From Armatimonadetes bacterium Uphvl-Ar1 (GTDB taxonomy: Bacteria; Armatimonadota; Fimbriimonadia; Fimbriimonadales; Fimbriimonadaceae): a stretch of DNA of 64,000 nucleotides. Numbering within the stretch: the stretch's first letter is position 1; each line of letters begins with the position of its first letter. Shown one piece after another: positions 54,890 through 63,275 of this stretch. Where the stretch lies: the NCBI GenBank assembly GCA_002162075.1, contig CP021423.1:434001-498000 (forward strand), in the 5' to 3' direction. The notes under the pieces were generated by a model. That model was not told where the DNA came from, ran no database searches, and saw only the letters and a program-made list of their open reading frames with translations. The position numbers and the translations under genes were made by a program.

Positions 54890-55741
54890 GTGGAAGTCTT
54901 TAAACCAGGTTGGGGGAACAAGTCCTTGGCTTTTGGATTGGGTTTTGGTTTATTGGCGATTTGGCTTGTAAATGTGATAGTCCCCTTTGAGTCAGGTGAT
55001 GGGCCTCGGCTAGTTAAGATCGTATGTGTTTCATTTTGGACAATTCTGTGCTGTCTCGTGCTTCCGTTTTTGCCTGGATTGGTCGCTACAATAGTGATTC
55101 GACCCGATCGCATTGAGCGAAGAACTATATTCGGATCAAAGAAAATAAGGTGGAATAAACTAGAACTGCTCCGCAGATTGGACAAAGCAGACTCACGGTT
55201 TGAGTTGAAAGGGGATGGAACCCGGTTTGATATTAATTGGACAGGTTACATCAATGCTAAGCGACTTAATCAACTTCTTCTTGAAATTTTAAGGGAGCCA
55301 AACTTGGGGAAGGAATTTAGATGGCGAGTATTATTTCAGCCGCTTATGGCATTTTTTATCGGCTTTTTCGTCTTATTGTGTTTGGCATCTGGCGTAGCCG
55401 GTCTCTACTGGGATTTTAAAATTCAGCAAGAACCAATTGCACTTGGGGGCAGTATTTTTCTTATATTTAGTGGATTAACCATTGTATTTATGTCGACAGG
55501 ACTCAATGTCGTAACAGAGCGAAGTATCCGATGTGATCCCATACTTGGCTGGAAGCGTGAATTGCTTTTTGAAGAGATTGGATTGATAGAGTTTGCAGTA
55601 ATAGGTGAATATGGAGAGGGCGAAGCAATGTATATGTATGGTCCCAGAAAGAAGTTGATGCTGTCAGCTGGGGCGACACCTAACTACGCTCAAATTCGAG
55701 ACAGAATATTATCTCGAGTTAAGTGCCCCGTCCGCAGATAG
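54890..55741 (+). CDS. Membrane protein with PH-like segment, atypical composition
   Basis: A 283-residue protein with transmembrane segments near 13-33, 46-72, 150-174 and 182-205. IVIRPDRIERRTIFGSKKIRWNKLELLRRLD resembles a bacterial PH-like (bPH) domain. No known function. Codon use is visibly more A/T-rich than neighbours (AAA, ATA, TTA frequent) and lacks the strong G/T richness of the rest of the plus strand. This suggests acquisition or weak selection. GTG start. Confidence 0.7.
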   Translation: MEVFKPGWGNKSLAFGLGFGLLAIWLVNVIVPFESGDGPRLVKIVCVSFWTILCCLVLPFLPGLVATIVIRPDRIERRTIFGSKKIRWNKLELLRRLDKADSRFELKGDGTRFDINWTGYINAKRLNQLLLEILREPNLGKEFRWRVLFQPLMAFFIGFFVLLCLASGVAGLYWDFKIQQEPIALGGSIFLIFSGLTIVFMSTGLNVVTERSIRCDPILGWKRELLFEEIGLIEFAVIGEYGEGEAMYMYGPRKKLMLSAGATPNYAQIRDRILSRVKCPVRR

Positions 55742-55760
55742 AAGCTGATTATTCTAAACG

Positions 55761-56234
55761 TCATTTCTTGACGGCGTTCAAAATTTTGGTGAGGGCGAGG
55801 TAGACGTCTTGCCCAGTTAGTTTCATGGGTGCGCCTCCGGTGTAGAAGTCGGAAAGGATGCGAGTGTCGTTAGTCATGACGTAGGTTCGGCCTTCTTTTT
55901 GGTAGACCATGACGGGGCAGGGCATCATCAGGCCGGATCGGATATCGAGGTTGAGGGCGGTGGAGGCGGCTTTGGCGTTGCAGACTTCGATGATGGTGGC
56001 GGGTTCTTTTCGGGGGAATCCTCGTTCGGCGAGGGTTTTTGACATTTCGTGGACTTTGAGGACGGTGAATTTGTGTGCGGGGGCTTCGGCGATTATTGCG
56101 GCAACGGTGGAGTCGAAATCATAGCGTGATTCCACTTGGAATTCTAGAGGAGGACGAGGAGATTGGGGAGTTAGGGCGAGGGCGGGGGTGAGCAAGGCAA
56201 GGGGGATCAGCCAGGTTTTGAGGGCGGAGTTCAT
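55761..56234 (-). CDS. DUF302 family exported protein
   Basis: A 157-residue protein with signal peptide MNSALKTWLIPLALLTPALALT, followed by a DUF302 domain (VESRYDFDSTVAAIIAEAPAHKFTVLKVHEMSKTL, IIEVCNAKAASTALN, PCPVMVYQKEGRTYV). The conserved C-x-A-x-x-A and P-C-P motifs may bind metal or haem. The start at 56234 restores a clean signal peptide. AraC gene directly upstream, 10 bp away: operon. Confidence 0.88.
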   Translation of the reverse strand: MNSALKTWLIPLALLTPALALTPQSPRPPLEFQVESRYDFDSTVAAIIAEAPAHKFTVLKVHEMSKTLAERGFPRKEPATIIEVCNAKAASTALNLDIRSGLMMPCPVMVYQKEGRTYVMTNDTRILSDFYTGGAPMKLTGQDVYLALTKILNAVKK

Positions 56235-56244
56235 GCTTTGTATG

Positions 56245-57012
56245 TTACAGCTTTTTGACGGCAATTTCGCGGAAGGCGCGTGGGGAAGTGCCCGTTTGGG
56301 ATCGGATGAGTTTGTTGAACTGGGCAAGATCGGGGACGCCGATTTGCTCGGCGATGACTTTGATGGGGCGGTGGGTGGTTGAGAGCAACCGGCAGGCTTC
56401 CTGGGTGCGTTTGGCGCGGATGAACTCCTGGATGGTTAGGCGGTGTTCTTCGCGAAACATACGGAGGAGTTGCCGGGGTGAGGTGTTGGCAGCTTCGGCA
56501 ATTTGGGGGACGCGGAGCGATTCAGAGAGGTGTCGGAGGATGAAATCTTCGGCGGCGTAGAGGGGTTCGTTTTGGCGGAGTCGTGAGGCATCGTAGCTGA
56601 TTTGGAGCATGAAGTTCCATGCAAATGCTTTGGGGAAAGTCAGGTCGGATACGACATTGAAACAGGATTTGTTGAAGCTAGCGCGGTAGCTTTGGGCATT
56701 GGGGAGATATGCGGGGATTGCGTAGCGTTTGCCGCTGTCGGCGGGAAGGTCAAACGACATGGACATGTGGTAGGTGGCGTCGCCAATGATGGCGTTGGTT
56801 CCCCGACAGCCGGGGGGGAAAATGACGATACTTTCGGGTTGAACTTGAAACGTCCGGCTATTGATCGAGACGCTATTGGCGTGAGCGTAGTAGATGATGG
56901 TCCAGTATTGGGCGGGTTGGAGCCACTCTAATCGGTTGTCGCGAAACTCTCCATCGCCAGCAAAGATGTGCAGAGGTGGCAGAGCGAGTCGGGCCGGAAA
57001 GAGGATTTCCAC
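56245..57012 (-). CDS. AraC family transcriptional regulator
   Basis: A 255-residue regulator with an N-terminal cupin-like sensor (FQVQPESIVIFPPGCRG) and two C-terminal helix-turn-helix motifs (LRVPQIAEAANTSPRQLLRMFREEHRL and RPIKVIAEQIGVPDLAQFNKLIRSQTGTSPRAFRE). Start GTG; TATCAT (minus 57024-57019) ends 7 nt before it. Two identical AACTAGTT palindromes lie just upstream. Ligand unknown. It probably regulates itself and the DUF302 gene. Confidence 0.9.
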   Translation of the reverse strand: MEILFPARLALPPLHIFAGDGEFRDNRLEWLQPAQYWTIIYYAHANSVSINSRTFQVQPESIVIFPPGCRGTNAIIGDATYHMSMSFDLPADSGKRYAIPAYLPNAQSYRASFNKSCFNVVSDLTFPKAFAWNFMLQISYDASRLRQNEPLYAAEDFILRHLSESLRVPQIAEAANTSPRQLLRMFREEHRLTIQEFIRAKRTQEACRLLSTTHRPIKVIAEQIGVPDLAQFNKLIRSQTGTSPRAFREIAVKKL

Positions 57013-57051
57013 TCCCCTATGATAGTTGAAAACGTTGCGGCTTCAAGATTG

Positions 57052-57159
57052 AACTAGTTGTTATTCTCATCTTTCTGAACTAGTTTTGAGGTTCACGTCA
57101 ATCAGTGAGAGTTTCTTAAGGCGGAAAACCTGACTAGTGAGGACTGATTGCAACTAGTT
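57052..57159. promoter_or_regulatory. Repeated AACTAGTT palindromes upstream of the AraC gene
   Basis: AACTAGTT occurs at 57052-57059, 57078-57085 and 57152-57159, with TGACTAGTGA at 57131-57140. The first two are preceded by TGAACTAGTT and lie 26 bp apart, about 2.5 helical turns. They may be an AraC operator; the last two fall in the dus end. Confidence 0.5.
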
Positions 57160-58150
57160 TTTCTGAGGTCCAGGTGGTTTGGATTTGACAGAGGGTAGTG
57201 AGCGTGGTCATGAAGTCTGGGTGGTTAGGGATATTTTTAAGGTTAGCGAAGTGGGGGAAATCACCGAACCGAGCCGCGATGGCGAGCCATTGTTTGAGTC
57301 GGTTCAGAGATTTGGGGTGATTTGGTCCGTGGAAGTCAGTCGAGTGGTCGTGGAATTTTTGGAGGAGTTCGGGCCAATTCACTGGAAGGAGTGGGGTGGT
57401 GGGTTGAAGGCCAAGGGACTGGGCGATTTGGTGGGGAAGATTCGGATTGGCAAGAGCGGCGCGTCCGATCATGAAGTGGGCGCATCCGGTTTGGTCTTGG
57501 CAGAGATAGAAGTCTTCGATTGACCAGATATCACCGTTTGCGACGATGGGGATCGAGGCGTTACGGCGAATTTCGCCGATTGGTTTCCAATAGACGGGAG
57601 GATTGTATCCCTGGGTTTTGGTTCGGGCATGGATTGTGAGCCATGAAGCCCCGGCGCGTTGGATTTGTTCGGCGTTTTCGTAAATGGGTTCGATAGTGTC
57701 CCAGCCGAGGCGCGCTTTGACGCTGACCGGGATTGACTTGGGAAGGGCGTCGCGAACAGCTTTTGTGATTTCGTAAACACGTTGGGAACAGCGGAGGATG
57801 GATGCGCCGCCGTCATTGCGATTCACGGTGGGGGCGGGACACCCAAAGTTGATGTCGATTGCAGTTGCTCCGGCAGCGACTGCGTTCTGGGCAGAGATTG
57901 CCATACGGTCAGGATCGCCGCCAAGGATTTGGATTTGGACGGGAAGGCCAGTGGTGGTTTTGGCTTGAGTGGCGAGTTCAGGAACGTCGCGGACGAAGAC
58001 TCTTATTGGAAGTGGGTGATTTGAGACTCGGATGAATTCGGTGACGGAATGGGTGAACGTATTTTGGGCTCCTTGAAATGCACGCATGGGGGCATCGGTG
58101 ATGCCGTCCATTGGCGCGAGGATGAGGGAGGGGGAATTTGGGGAAAGCAC
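57134..58150 (-). CDS. dus: tRNA-dihydrouridine synthase
   Basis: FMN-dependent reductase making dihydrouridine in tRNA. SLILAPMDGITDAPMRAF, ILGGDPDRM, IDINFGCPAPTVNRNDGGASIL (catalytic Cys), PVSVKARLGWDT, TIHARTKTQGYNP, IPIVANGDI and FMIGRAALANP are Dus signatures. GTG 58150 gives VLSPNSPSLILAPMDG, a standard N-terminus, 29 nt after the PEP-CTERM gene stop. Upstream extension is low-complexity. Confidence 0.94.
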   Translation of the reverse strand: MLSPNSPSLILAPMDGITDAPMRAFQGAQNTFTHSVTEFIRVSNHPLPIRVFVRDVPELATQAKTTTGLPVQIQILGGDPDRMAISAQNAVAAGATAIDINFGCPAPTVNRNDGGASILRCSQRVYEITKAVRDALPKSIPVSVKARLGWDTIEPIYENAEQIQRAGASWLTIHARTKTQGYNPPVYWKPIGEIRRNASIPIVANGDIWSIEDFYLCQDQTGCAHFMIGRAALANPNLPHQIAQSLGLQPTTPLLPVNWPELLQKFHDHSTDFHGPNHPKSLNRLKQWLAIAARFGDFPHFANLKNIPNHPDFMTTLTTLCQIQTTWTSEKLVAISPH

Positions 58151-58178
58151 TGACTTTCCCCAAATGATACTTATGACC

Positions 58179-59270
58179 CTACTTTTTACGGCGGGTTCTA
58201 GCCGCAAGGGCCCCGATTCCGAGGGCGATGATGGACATAGAAGCAGGTTCTGGAACTGCCTCGGTTGGTCGAGCGAGGTAGGTTGTGTTGACACCATTGA
58301 AGGATCCTTGACCGATGATCCAACCGTTGTCGTTGATGTCTCGAGCGCTTGTGAGATTCCAGCCGGAGTTGGGATCAATGAGATCGTTCAGGTTTTGGCG
58401 ACCGGTTGAAGAGTGCCAGAGGACGGCTTCGACGAGTCCACTGTGGCCAACCGCTTGTCCATTTTCGTTAATCGCGAGTAACGATGTCTGCTCATCTGCC
58501 TGACCGACTGTGACCATTCCCAGTTCTAGATTGAACACAAACCCGTAGCCGTCGGTAGCGTTACTGTATTGACCGACGACCCATCCGCTCTCGTTGTTGT
58601 CGTGGGCTAGGCTGAATGTCGTTCCTAATGGGAGCAGGCCATGGAGGTCGAAAAGGGTGTTATTGTTACGGAAAATGGTTGCTCTTTGGGTGCCGGCGAG
58701 CCGAGCACTTCCAACGCTTTCGCCGAGGTCGTTGAGCGCTCGGGCACTTGATTCTTCTTGATTTCCGTAGGATGGAAGGGCAAATCCGGGGGTGTCGGGG
58801 AGGATGGGGAGCCACCCAGTTGCTCTAGCATCAGATGCGAAGTCGCTGATTCCGACCACTTGATTGAGGTTGTTGATACTCCAAGGGGATGACTCAGATT
58901 GTCCAGGGATAGGGCTGAGATGCCACCAAGCTCCATTTTTGTATCTGAATCCTTTTGTTGTATTGTTCTCGGTGAATGATCCAATTATGAATCCTTGGTC
59001 ATTGATATCGATGGCGGTTGTACTATCGTAACCAAATCCGTAAACCTCATTCATTCCGAATTGATGATTCCATTGCCACCCGCGAGACTCTCCCCCGGCA
59101 TAAGCAGTGCCGACGATGGTTCCGTTGTTGTTGATCGCATTGATCAAGCTGAAGTCGGAGCCGGGGAGGGTGCCGATATTGATGACTTCATATTGGAATG
59201 CGGCGGCAGGAAGGGCGAGCAGGGCGGCGATGGCAAGAGTGGTTGACTTAAGAGTGTTGTACGGCTTCAT
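58179..59270 (-). CDS. PEP-CTERM exported protein with HAF-type repeats
   Basis: A secreted surface protein sorted by exosortase. Signal peptide MKPYNTLKSTTLAIAALLALPAAA; repeated blocks with the form D-I-N-D-x-G-x-x-x-G (AIDINDQGFIIGSF, LNDLGESVG, INENGQAVG, INDNGWIIG), typical of extracellular HAF repeats; C-terminal VPEPASMSIIALGIGALAARTRRKK sorting signal. No exosortase in the window. GAGGA lies a few bases before the ATG. The regulator-like gene upstream is on the same strand. Confidence 0.93.
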   Translation of the reverse strand: MKPYNTLKSTTLAIAALLALPAAAFQYEVINIGTLPGSDFSLINAINNNGTIVGTAYAGGESRGWQWNHQFGMNEVYGFGYDSTTAIDINDQGFIIGSFTENNTTKGFRYKNGAWWHLSPIPGQSESSPWSINNLNQVVGISDFASDARATGWLPILPDTPGFALPSYGNQEESSARALNDLGESVGSARLAGTQRATIFRNNNTLFDLHGLLPLGTTFSLAHDNNESGWVVGQYSNATDGYGFVFNLELGMVTVGQADEQTSLLAINENGQAVGHSGLVEAVLWHSSTGRQNLNDLIDPNSGWNLTSARDINDNGWIIGQGSFNGVNTTYLARPTEAVPEPASMSIIALGIGALAARTRRKK

Positions 59271-59346
59271 TGTTGTCCTCTATAGTGGGGTTAGTATAGC
59301 CGGAATGGAGTATTGTTCCGGTGAATAAGGCGATTGGCAAAAAAAA

Positions 59347-59964
59347 TTACTTTTTGCGGACTTTTTCTGATTCTCGTTGTGTGGGCAGAAATGTTGCGGA
59401 GAACTGTACGCGGACATAGTCACCCTTGGCCCGGATAGCTGGGTCGGTTTCGATATGGGCTCGAAATCGATTGAGGAAGCCGCTCATTTCCTCTTTGAAC
59501 TTAATGGCGGACTCTCTATCCATATATCCCATCTGCCAGCGATAGGCGTAGAAGTCGGCAAAATCGGGATCGTGTTGGATTGCCTTTTGAGCGTGAGCGT
59601 GATAGCGATCAATCTGTCTCATTTGGCAGCGAAACCGAGTGATGTAGGCTTCGGAGGCTTCGCTGGAGAGATTGCGGACGATGATGTTATAGCTCACGCA
59701 GGCTCGAGCGTAGAGTGTTTCTTCACGGGCCCGGCGCTTACGGGTTCCGACCGGGATGATGAGATTGACGGCGAGTAGTTTAGAAACATGCTCGCCTACG
59801 GAGGCGGTTGATCGTCCGACTTCGGCGGAAATTTCTCGAATTGAGATCGGTTCGATTGGCCCGATCGTGGCATATACTTCACTACAGGGCGCGGAAGCAA
59901 GAACCTCAATGTGTTTGTATTCGAGTTCGAGGAACGGAACTTGATTTGGGAAGTAAGTGCTCAT
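59347..59964 (-). CDS. HTH transcriptional regulator of unknown class
   Basis: A 205-residue protein with a winged-helix-like motif near 40-70 (ISIREISAEVGRSTASVGEHVSKLLAVNLII), reminiscent of ArsR/TrmB regulators, then a basic linker (VGTRKRRAREETL) and a helical C-terminal domain rich in Arg and His. The start at 59964 is preferred; the upstream reading has no family similarity. TATAAT lies near 59994 on the minus strand. Sits 77 bp after the PEP-CTERM gene. Effector unknown. Confidence 0.7.
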   Translation of the reverse strand: MSTYFPNQVPFLELEYKHIEVLASAPCSEVYATIGPIEPISIREISAEVGRSTASVGEHVSKLLAVNLIIPVGTRKRRAREETLYARACVSYNIIVRNLSSEASEAYITRFRCQMRQIDRYHAHAQKAIQHDPDFADFYAYRWQMGYMDRESAIKFKEEMSGFLNRFRAHIETDPAIRAKGDYVRVQFSATFLPTQRESEKVRKK

Positions 59965-60104
59965 AGCCGGAACGCTTAATGCTTCCTTATTATACTTTGT
60001 AGTTATTCGAGTTGTTAAAAAATTCTGATTTTTTTGGCGAGAATATAGCAAGGACGACGGTCCTGGACGGTGAAATCGTTCGATCGGTGATTCGTTTTGT
60101 ATGC

Positions 60105-60569
60105 ATGCGAACAGTAACAGTGGCATCGATTTTGGTAGCAGGACTTGGTTTGGTGGCGGCTCAGGGGTCTGAGGAAGTGATGACCGCAGCGGGTCTGAAA
60201 TCGGCCTTGGAGAGTAAGGGACATGTTGTGACCGTTTTGGTTGCGGATGAGGGGAAGGAGCTTTACCAGGTAAAGGTCGAAAAAAGTGGGTTCAACATTC
60301 CAGTTACAGCAAGTTTGAGCCCGAGCAAGAGCTATATGTGGTTTACGGTGAATTTGGGGCCATCCGGTGAGAAATCCAAATTCGCTGATATGTTGAAAAA
60401 GAATGCGACGATTATGCCTTCGTTCTTTTATGTGAGTGGTAGCGCGAATGCGGTTCAGATGGCTTATCCGATTGAGAATCGTGGGGTGACAGCGGATCGA
60501 GTTCAGAAGGACTTGATGCGGTTTACGGACGATGTTGTTGGTTCGGTTGATGTTTGGCGTCAGGAGTGA
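60105..60569 (+). CDS. Secreted small protein, YbjN-like
   Basis: A 154-residue protein with signal peptide MRTVTVASILVAGLGLVAAQ. The mature part (VMTAAGLKSALESKGHVVTVLVADEGKELYQVKVE, then MLKKNATIMPSFFYVSGSANAVQMAYPIENRGVTADRVQ) resembles the YbjN/Tir-chaperone-like fold. Family call is tentative. A clear terminator follows. Confidence 0.6.
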   Translation: MRTVTVASILVAGLGLVAAQGSEEVMTAAGLKSALESKGHVVTVLVADEGKELYQVKVEKSGFNIPVTASLSPSKSYMWFTVNLGPSGEKSKFADMLKKNATIMPSFFYVSGSANAVQMAYPIENRGVTADRVQKDLMRFTDDVVGSVDVWRQE

Positions 60570-60590
60570 AAAATTTGAATCTTTGTGACG

Positions 60591-60621
60591 AAGTTGCCTG
60601 CTGGATGCAGGCAACTTTTTT
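60591..60621 (+). terminator. Rho-independent terminator
   Basis: An 11 bp perfect stem (AAGTTGCCTGC with GCAGGCAACTT), 5 nt loop, then six T. Separates the YbjN-like gene from the GH16 gene. Confidence 0.9.
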
Positions 60622-60644
60622 GTTAGCATGTTCCGTTTTAGATG

Positions 60645-60673
60645 TAGAATAGGCGAGAAGCGAAACGTTTCGC
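60645..60673 (+). promoter_or_regulatory. -10 box and LacI-family-type operator of the GH16 gene
   Basis: TAGAAT (60645-60650, preceded by TG) is followed 9 nt later by the perfect 14 bp palindrome GCGAAACGTTTCGC (60660-60673), with the central CG of LacI/GalR operators. Position over the start of transcription suggests repression relieved by a sugar. Confidence 0.7.
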
Positions 60674-60690
60674 AACGAAGGATTTGACTG

Positions 60691-62013
60691 ATGAGTCTGA
60701 GGCATATGCGTTCAAAGTTGGCGGTTCTTGTGAGTGCTGCTCTGGTGGTTACGGCTTTTGGGCAGATCAAGAATCCAGGCTTTGAGACCGGTTCTGGTGC
60801 ACAAGCATCCTCATGGACGACTTTTGGAAATGCCTTTCGTGAGGCTTCAGGAGCTCGATCGGGAAGTTTTGGGTTGAAGCTTTTTGGCGGGTTCAACGGA
60901 GGTACATCCGTTTCTGGAGCATTTCAACGGATAGAAGTTGCTCCGGGGAGTCGAGTCTATGCGAGCGGATGGGCGATTAACCGATCAATTGATCCGATGT
61001 CGGGAGATAACTTTGCAGTGTTCAAGCTCGTTTATTTTGACAAGGCCGGAAATGAGATTGCAGCGAGGGAGTCTCGCCCTATTCGTGCGAGTACGATTAA
61101 AGATCGTTATCATTTGATTTCTGCTAGTCTCGGTTCTTCACCCAAAACAGCGGTGGTTTGCAATGTTTATCTGTTGTTTATCCAGCCTGGTTCAACTCCA
61201 TTTGCGAGTGGATCCGTGACTTTTGATGACATAGCGGTGACGGTGGAAGCAACAAATCCCAACAAGCTGGTTTGGAATGATGAATTTTCTGGGAAGGGTC
61301 TTGACTTGAACAAGTGGGAGCCGATGATCGGCGATGGTACGGCTTACGGAATTCCGGGGTGGGGTAACAACGAGTTGCAGTTTTATACGGGTCGGCCTGA
61401 AAATATTTTGGTTGAAGAGGGATTTTTAAGAATCCGTGCCCGCCGCGAAAACTATGGTGGCAAACAATTCACTTCGGCGCGACTTCGCACTCTGAATAAG
61501 TATGAATTTCGATACGGTCGGATTGAAGCTAGGATTCAAGTGCCGGCGGGACAAGGTTTGTGGCCCGCGTTTTGGATGTTGCCAAGCAATTCCCCCTACG
61601 GGACGTGGGCGAGTAGCGGCGAAATTGACATCATGGAAATGGTGAATGCGGCTGATCGAGTCCACGGGACAGTCCATTTTGGTGATGTGTGGCCTGGTCA
61701 ACAGTCAAATGGTGGAAGCCGGACGATTGCGAGCGGGTTTCACACCTATGCTGTTGACTGGCGACCTGATGAGATTGTTTGGTCAGTTGATGGAGTTGAG
61801 TATCACAGGGTGACGAGTCTGGAATGGTGGAGCCGGGTTGGTTTCTGGAATCAGCGGGCACCTTTTGACACTCCATACCACCTTCTTTTGAACGTTGCAG
61901 TTGGTGGAAACTGGCCGGGGTCTCCAAATCAGTCAACACAATTTCCGGCGGAGATGGTTGTGGACTATGTCCAAGTGTTTCAGTACGTTCCGAAGTCAGA
62001 TATCAGTCGGTAG
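60691..62013 (+). CDS. Glycoside hydrolase family 16 beta-glucanase
   Basis: A 440-residue secreted endo-beta-glucanase, laminarinase type. Signal peptide (MRSKLAVLVSAALVVTAFG, cleaved before QIKNPG). Residues 26-190 form a CBM-like beta-sandwich; 194-435 the GH16 domain with WNDEFSGKGLDLNKWE, WGNNELQFYT and catalytic ASSGEIDIMEMV (E311, D313, E316). LLNVAVGGNWPGSPN and VVDYVQVFQ are at the end. The upstream operator implies sugar-responsive control. Confidence 0.95.
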   Translation: MSLRHMRSKLAVLVSAALVVTAFGQIKNPGFETGSGAQASSWTTFGNAFREASGARSGSFGLKLFGGFNGGTSVSGAFQRIEVAPGSRVYASGWAINRSIDPMSGDNFAVFKLVYFDKAGNEIAARESRPIRASTIKDRYHLISASLGSSPKTAVVCNVYLLFIQPGSTPFASGSVTFDDIAVTVEATNPNKLVWNDEFSGKGLDLNKWEPMIGDGTAYGIPGWGNNELQFYTGRPENILVEEGFLRIRARRENYGGKQFTSARLRTLNKYEFRYGRIEARIQVPAGQGLWPAFWMLPSNSPYGTWASSGEIDIMEMVNAADRVHGTVHFGDVWPGQQSNGGSRTIASGFHTYAVDWRPDEIVWSVDGVEYHRVTSLEWWSRVGFWNQRAPFDTPYHLLLNVAVGGNWPGSPNQSTQFPAEMVVDYVQVFQYVPKSDISR

Positions 62014-62036
62014 CGTTAGCTGGATAGCCAGACGAT

Positions 62037-62462
62037 TCACGTTCTTGATCTGATTGGAGTGAGTTGTTGGAGCAGCATTTTCCAGCCGGATTCGGTTTTG
62101 ATCCAAGTTGCGCTGATTCGGAGGGGGAGTTCGGTGGGTTTTCCGTTGCGGGTCAGGGTGTACACCTGCTTATATGTCAGGGTAGCGATTTCTGGTGTTG
62201 GAAATTTGAACTGCCACTCGGATAGTGCGAAAGAGCTTGGGGCAGGCGGTCGCTTTTCGGGCGGATAGTCGTAGGATTTGATGATTTGAGCTCGGTTGTC
62301 TACGGTTCCGACGGGCGAGACTTCCATGTAGTCTGCGTGAAAGATTTGTTCGAAGGTTTTGAGATCAAAGTCAAGCGTTGCTTGGACGTAAGTTGTGGTC
62401 AGGGTTTTGATTTCCGCTTCTGGGTCTGCCATGAGAGCTGCCAGCAGGACAAAGTTCAACAT
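62037..62462 (-). CDS. SnoaL-like/DUF4440 family protein
   Basis: A 141-residue protein with MLNFVLLAALMADPEAEIKTL, followed by a nuclear transport factor 2-like fold (TTTYVQATLDFDLKTFEQIFHADYMEVSPVGTV, ALSEWQFKFPTPEIATLTYKQVYTL, WIKTESGWKMLLQQLTP). A TTG at 62504 overlapping the AraC stop is an alternative start giving 14 more residues. No catalytic residues assigned. It is in an operon with the AraC regulator. Confidence 0.75.
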   Translation of the reverse strand: MLNFVLLAALMADPEAEIKTLTTTYVQATLDFDLKTFEQIFHADYMEVSPVGTVDNRAQIIKSYDYPPEKRPPAPSSFALSEWQFKFPTPEIATLTYKQVYTLTRNGKPTELPLRISATWIKTESGWKMLLQQLTPIRSRT

Positions 62463-62500
62463 GGGAAAAGTATTCTTTGCCTTATCGACAAATGTCTTGT

Positions 62501-63214
62501 TCAAGATTGCGGTTTCTTGAGATTTGGAGTTCGGATAGGGATGTGTTTGTGAAGGGTTTTGTGGAAATGGGAAGCATCGTAGAATCCAAAATTGAGATGC
62601 GGGACGGATTCATTGGGGTGAGAGATGAGATGGGGGATCGCGGCGGAAAGGCGTTGGGTTTGGCGAAATTGTGAGACGGTAGTGTGAAAGTGGTTTCGGA
62701 ATGAGTGGGCGAGGTGGAATGGCGAGATGCCAAATCGAGTTGCGAGTTCTGAGAGAGTGTCGCTTGATTCTGGATTTGCGATGAGGTAGTCGCGCACTTC
62801 AGTGAGCCATCGGGGAGTTTTCCGGTCGGCTGGTCCGGGCGCATTGAGTAGTGCGACAGATTCCTCAATTGTGATCGGATCTAGTTTGTTGGCGAAGAAG
62901 AGTAGGGCGAGTTTTTGGGTAATGAATGGCAAATTAGGGTGATCAAGATTGAGTTGGCTGTGGAATAGGAGGCTGATGGCTTGAGTAGGTGCGGAAATGA
63001 TCCGCCTTGACTTTGAACCTGGGGCGAAGACTTGGAGATGGCCGGGATCGGTGGATTGTCGGGGCGATTTCTCAAGGATCCAGGCGCCTTTGGTGATGAT
63101 CCAATACTGGAGAAAAGGGCAATAGGTGCGGTTGTGGGTGTGGCCCTCCGGGAAATCGCAGAGGGTGATTGTGCATTCAGGGGTTGCTACTTCGCGTAGT
63201 TTTGAAAGTGACAT
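62501..63214 (-). CDS. AraC family transcriptional regulator
   Basis: A 237-residue regulator. N-terminal cupin-like sensor (TLCDFPEGHTHNRTYCPFLQYWIITKGAWIL) and C-terminal double HTH (SDTLSELATRFGISPFHLAHSFRNHFHTTVSQFRQTQRL; second helix VPHLNFGFYDASHFHKTLHKHI). The stop overlaps a TTG start of the downstream gene. Ligand unknown. Confidence 0.9.
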   Translation of the reverse strand: MSLSKLREVATPECTITLCDFPEGHTHNRTYCPFLQYWIITKGAWILEKSPRQSTDPGHLQVFAPGSKSRRIISAPTQAISLLFHSQLNLDHPNLPFITQKLALLFFANKLDPITIEESVALLNAPGPADRKTPRWLTEVRDYLIANPESSDTLSELATRFGISPFHLAHSFRNHFHTTVSQFRQTQRLSAAIPHLISHPNESVPHLNFGFYDASHFHKTLHKHIPIRTPNLKKPQS

Positions 63215-63275
63215 TGCTTAGCCCTACTTACACTACTCAAGTTGCGACTCGCTAGGTTTCCGGTGCTTGGTGAGA

